DNA from: Calliopsis andreniformis
Taxonomy: Eukaryota > Arthropoda > Insecta > Hymenoptera > Andrenidae
DNA: 64,000 nt
Direction: 5' to 3'
Assembly (NCBI RefSeq): GCF_051401765.1
Contig: NC_135064.1
Span: 20,806,001-20,870,000, forward strand
Numbering within the stretch: position 1 is the first letter of the stretch; each line of letters begins with the position of its first letter. Below the pieces are notes generated by a model, which did not search any database, had not been told where the DNA came from, and saw only the letters and a list, made by a program, of their open reading frames with translations. The translations under genes were made by a program, and so were the position numbers. Shown here piece by piece: positions 62,121 to 64,000 of this stretch.

Positions 62121-63541
62121 CGAACAGTATATGTCGTCAGGCCATGAAGGCCTCACGTCTCCGAAAGGGTTCCTATCCTAGCAGCTACGGGGCCCAGTTT
62201 TGCTGGCATAGAGATACAGGGACGCAAGTCGTTGTATCTCTAAGAGCGCGCAGGCTGGCCAACGTTCACGCAAACCGAGGCACGCATGCAGGGGTGTGAG
62301 CCAGCTTTTTCTACTTGTTTTGGTTTTTCAGATGCATTTTTTTCCTGTCGTGGCATGGCTCGCGCGCCTCAAAACCCGCCAGCTCAGGCTCGCCGTGATG
62401 GGGCCCCGTTGGAATGTAGGAGGGAGGGGTCCCGCAGGGCCCTGCAAGGCCCAAGAAGGGTCCGTCCCGCTGGTGGGGGTACCAGTCGGACCGGCTTGTC
62501 ATGGCTGGTGGGGAAGGAAGGCAGAGTAGAGCGAGGGGTAGCGAGCAGCGAGTATTCGGCGAAGGGGAGGGAAGGGGAACGGCTCGCAACGGGGCAGAGG
62601 GCGAGGGAGAGGAAGAAGACCACGGTATGCAGAAAGATCTCAAGATTAGTCAAGAGCCTCGGACCTCTACGAGGCTCGGTCAATGTTTATGCAATTTCGC
62701 TCTCTTTTCGAATTCGCACGTACCTCGCGACTCTACTCTGTCTAGGACACTTTCTCTTTGGCCAGTGAATCTCGGCTCGCCTGACTGGCCACTTGCCCTC
62801 GGACCCGCGGCGGCGAATAGAATGTCGCATGCGGCAAGATCTCAGGCAGGAGTGAAAGTATCCTTATCGCGTGGCTATCTTTTCGGTTTTTGTCGGAACT
62901 TTCTTTGTGTGGCAAAGCTCCTGAATCACTGCGCGATGGTTGAGATGATTATTCTATTGCTGGTACTCGTTCGACATTCCTACCTCACTGATAGCGATTT
63001 AGAGAGTATTCTTCCAATACGATGGAATTCAAGCTTTCAAATTTCAAATTTTCAAATTTTCAAACTTTCAAATTTCCAGGTCTCTTTATACCATATCTAT
63101 TTCAATTTTTTGAATCCCAATTCTGGAAGATTTATATTTCAACTAGAACTAGTCTTATCTTAGTATCACAAGAGTTTTAGTATTCTACCTATGGGATTCA
63201 AGAAATCCCATTTCCTTTTCCAAAATCGATCTCCCTACGATATTCCCTATTCCACTATACCACAAAATCAAATTCTCCACCGATTCGCGTTCGAGAGCCC
63301 CGAGCACATGGCTCATGACTGGTCAGCAACAGAAGGTAGGAAGTTCCGAATGGAGGTTCCTGGAAGGTGAGTCTGTCAATCGCTAACGACGGTCCTGTCA
63401 CAAAATCAAGAGCACTCGCGCTCTCGGGAAACGTAACACCTAATGACTCGCGTGAGCTTCAGTAATTCGATCTACTCCGGAGGAGGTTAAAAAGTGGCGC
63501 GCCGTAATTCGAGGCGGATACGGTACCCCGCAAGTCATTCA

Positions 63542-63627
63542 CGATGCTCATCGGCCCGTCCGACAACATTTCGTCCGTTCAACCGACGGATCGACGGAGA
63601 CGGGGACGCTGCTCGCGTCGAGGGGTA
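63542..63627 (+). other. Weak candidate 5' exon in a CpG island
   Basis: In a CpG-rich segment an ATG at about 63544 opens a frame (MLIGPSDNISSVQPT...) that runs into a strong splice donor, GGG/GTAAGT, at about 63627. The frame is rich in arginine near the end and matches no family I know. It could be a 5' exon of a gene continuing rightwards out of the window, or chance in GC-rich DNA. Confidence 0.2.
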
Positions 63628-64000
63628 AGTTTAGGGGACTGGACCACGATTTTCGCGCAGAAGTATTCCATAATTACTTAATAAAAAATTGCTAGCCATT
63701 TTTGGACGATATAGGTACGCTAAGGAGTAGAGTCTAGTTACTAGACAGCTGGGCTGGGTTTTTATTCTTTATAGGTATGTTTAAGCCGAAGTCTGGCCTA
63801 GAATTCATGATTATGAAATCTAGTGAACTCTATTTTATTAACAGTAGAATTTACGACTGACAAATATCAAATTTAGTGAACTCTGTTTTGTGAATGAATA
63901 ATGGAATTTATGAGGGTGACTTTTAGTGAGCTCTGTTTTATTAACAATACTCATGATAAAGTATCAGTGCCTTAAAGTTGAGTTATTAGGAAATTCCTGA

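Larger units (their letters stand above)
48706..64000. other. Upstream region or first large intron of ex, no exon identified
   Basis: 15.3 kb without a gene I can support. The first coding exon of ex must be here or to the right of the window; no minus-strand segment resembling the N-terminal FERM residues was found. GC islands lie near 49000-49480, 51200-51990, 52580-53560, 54420-54800, 57900-58400, 59290-61250, 62160-62830 and 63400-63640. Long frames in them, for example 59534-60457, have biased composition and no domain. Repeats in this stretch are listed separately. Confidence 0.5.

Noticed and set aside
62501..63163. 220-codon plus-strand open frame
   Set aside because: The first part is low-complexity Gly/Glu/Arg from a purine-rich tract, and the last part crosses a TTTCAAAT microsatellite. 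No family features or splice context.
1..64000. CRISPR arrays, operons, bacterial or viral genes
   Set aside because: The spliced insect genes, AT-rich introns and transposon remnants show eukaryotic nuclear DNA. The tandem arrays lack spacer structure, and no viral gene was recognised.

Overview
The window looks like insect nuclear DNA, most likely from a hymenopteran and probably a bee. The reasons are short AT-rich introns with GT-AG splice sites, GC-rich CpG-containing islands scattered in AT-rich sequence, tandem odorant receptor genes, and many small foldback elements. I recognised five gene types by eye. No database search was run, so the species is an inference.

Left part (1-26.9 kb), AT-rich and compact. 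A boca/Mesd gene (2381-3285, +) encodes an ER chaperone for LRP-type receptors. Two odorant receptor genes follow (5049-7156 and 8267-10695, +). Then comes a complete ABCC/MRP4-type transporter gene on the other strand (16806 down to 11165). A third odorant receptor gene (19617-22462, +) ends the block. The three receptors share the same downstream exon lengths and intron phases, so they are tandem duplicates. The transporter sits inside the receptor row. A stretch of about 4.5 kb without a recognisable gene follows.

Right part (26.95-64 kb). One large minus-strand gene, expanded (ex), occupies at least 26953-48705. It is an upstream regulator of the Hippo pathway, with a FERM domain at the N-terminus and a proline-rich tail carrying seven PPxY motifs. 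Nine coding exons are resolved. The first coding exon was not found, so it lies either unrecognised in 48.7-64 kb or beyond the right edge. The large introns and upstream region alternate AT-rich sequence with GC-rich islands, polypurine or polypyrimidine tracts and minisatellites.

Repeats. I found several foldback (MITE-like) elements with visible terminal inverted repeats, including a 171-bp hAT-type element with an 8-bp target duplication. A roughly 230-bp dispersed repeat occurs in three copies. There are also 9-bp, about 20-bp and 35-bp tandem repeats. Coding exon boundaries were derived by hand from splice sites and reading phase. They agree in phase throughout every gene model, which is strong internal support. 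I saw no rRNA or tRNA gene, no CRISPR array and no clearly novel protein system. The most interesting points are the conserved Slimb-type degron and expanded PPxY set in ex, the receptor/transporter interleaving, and the unusual repeat structures.
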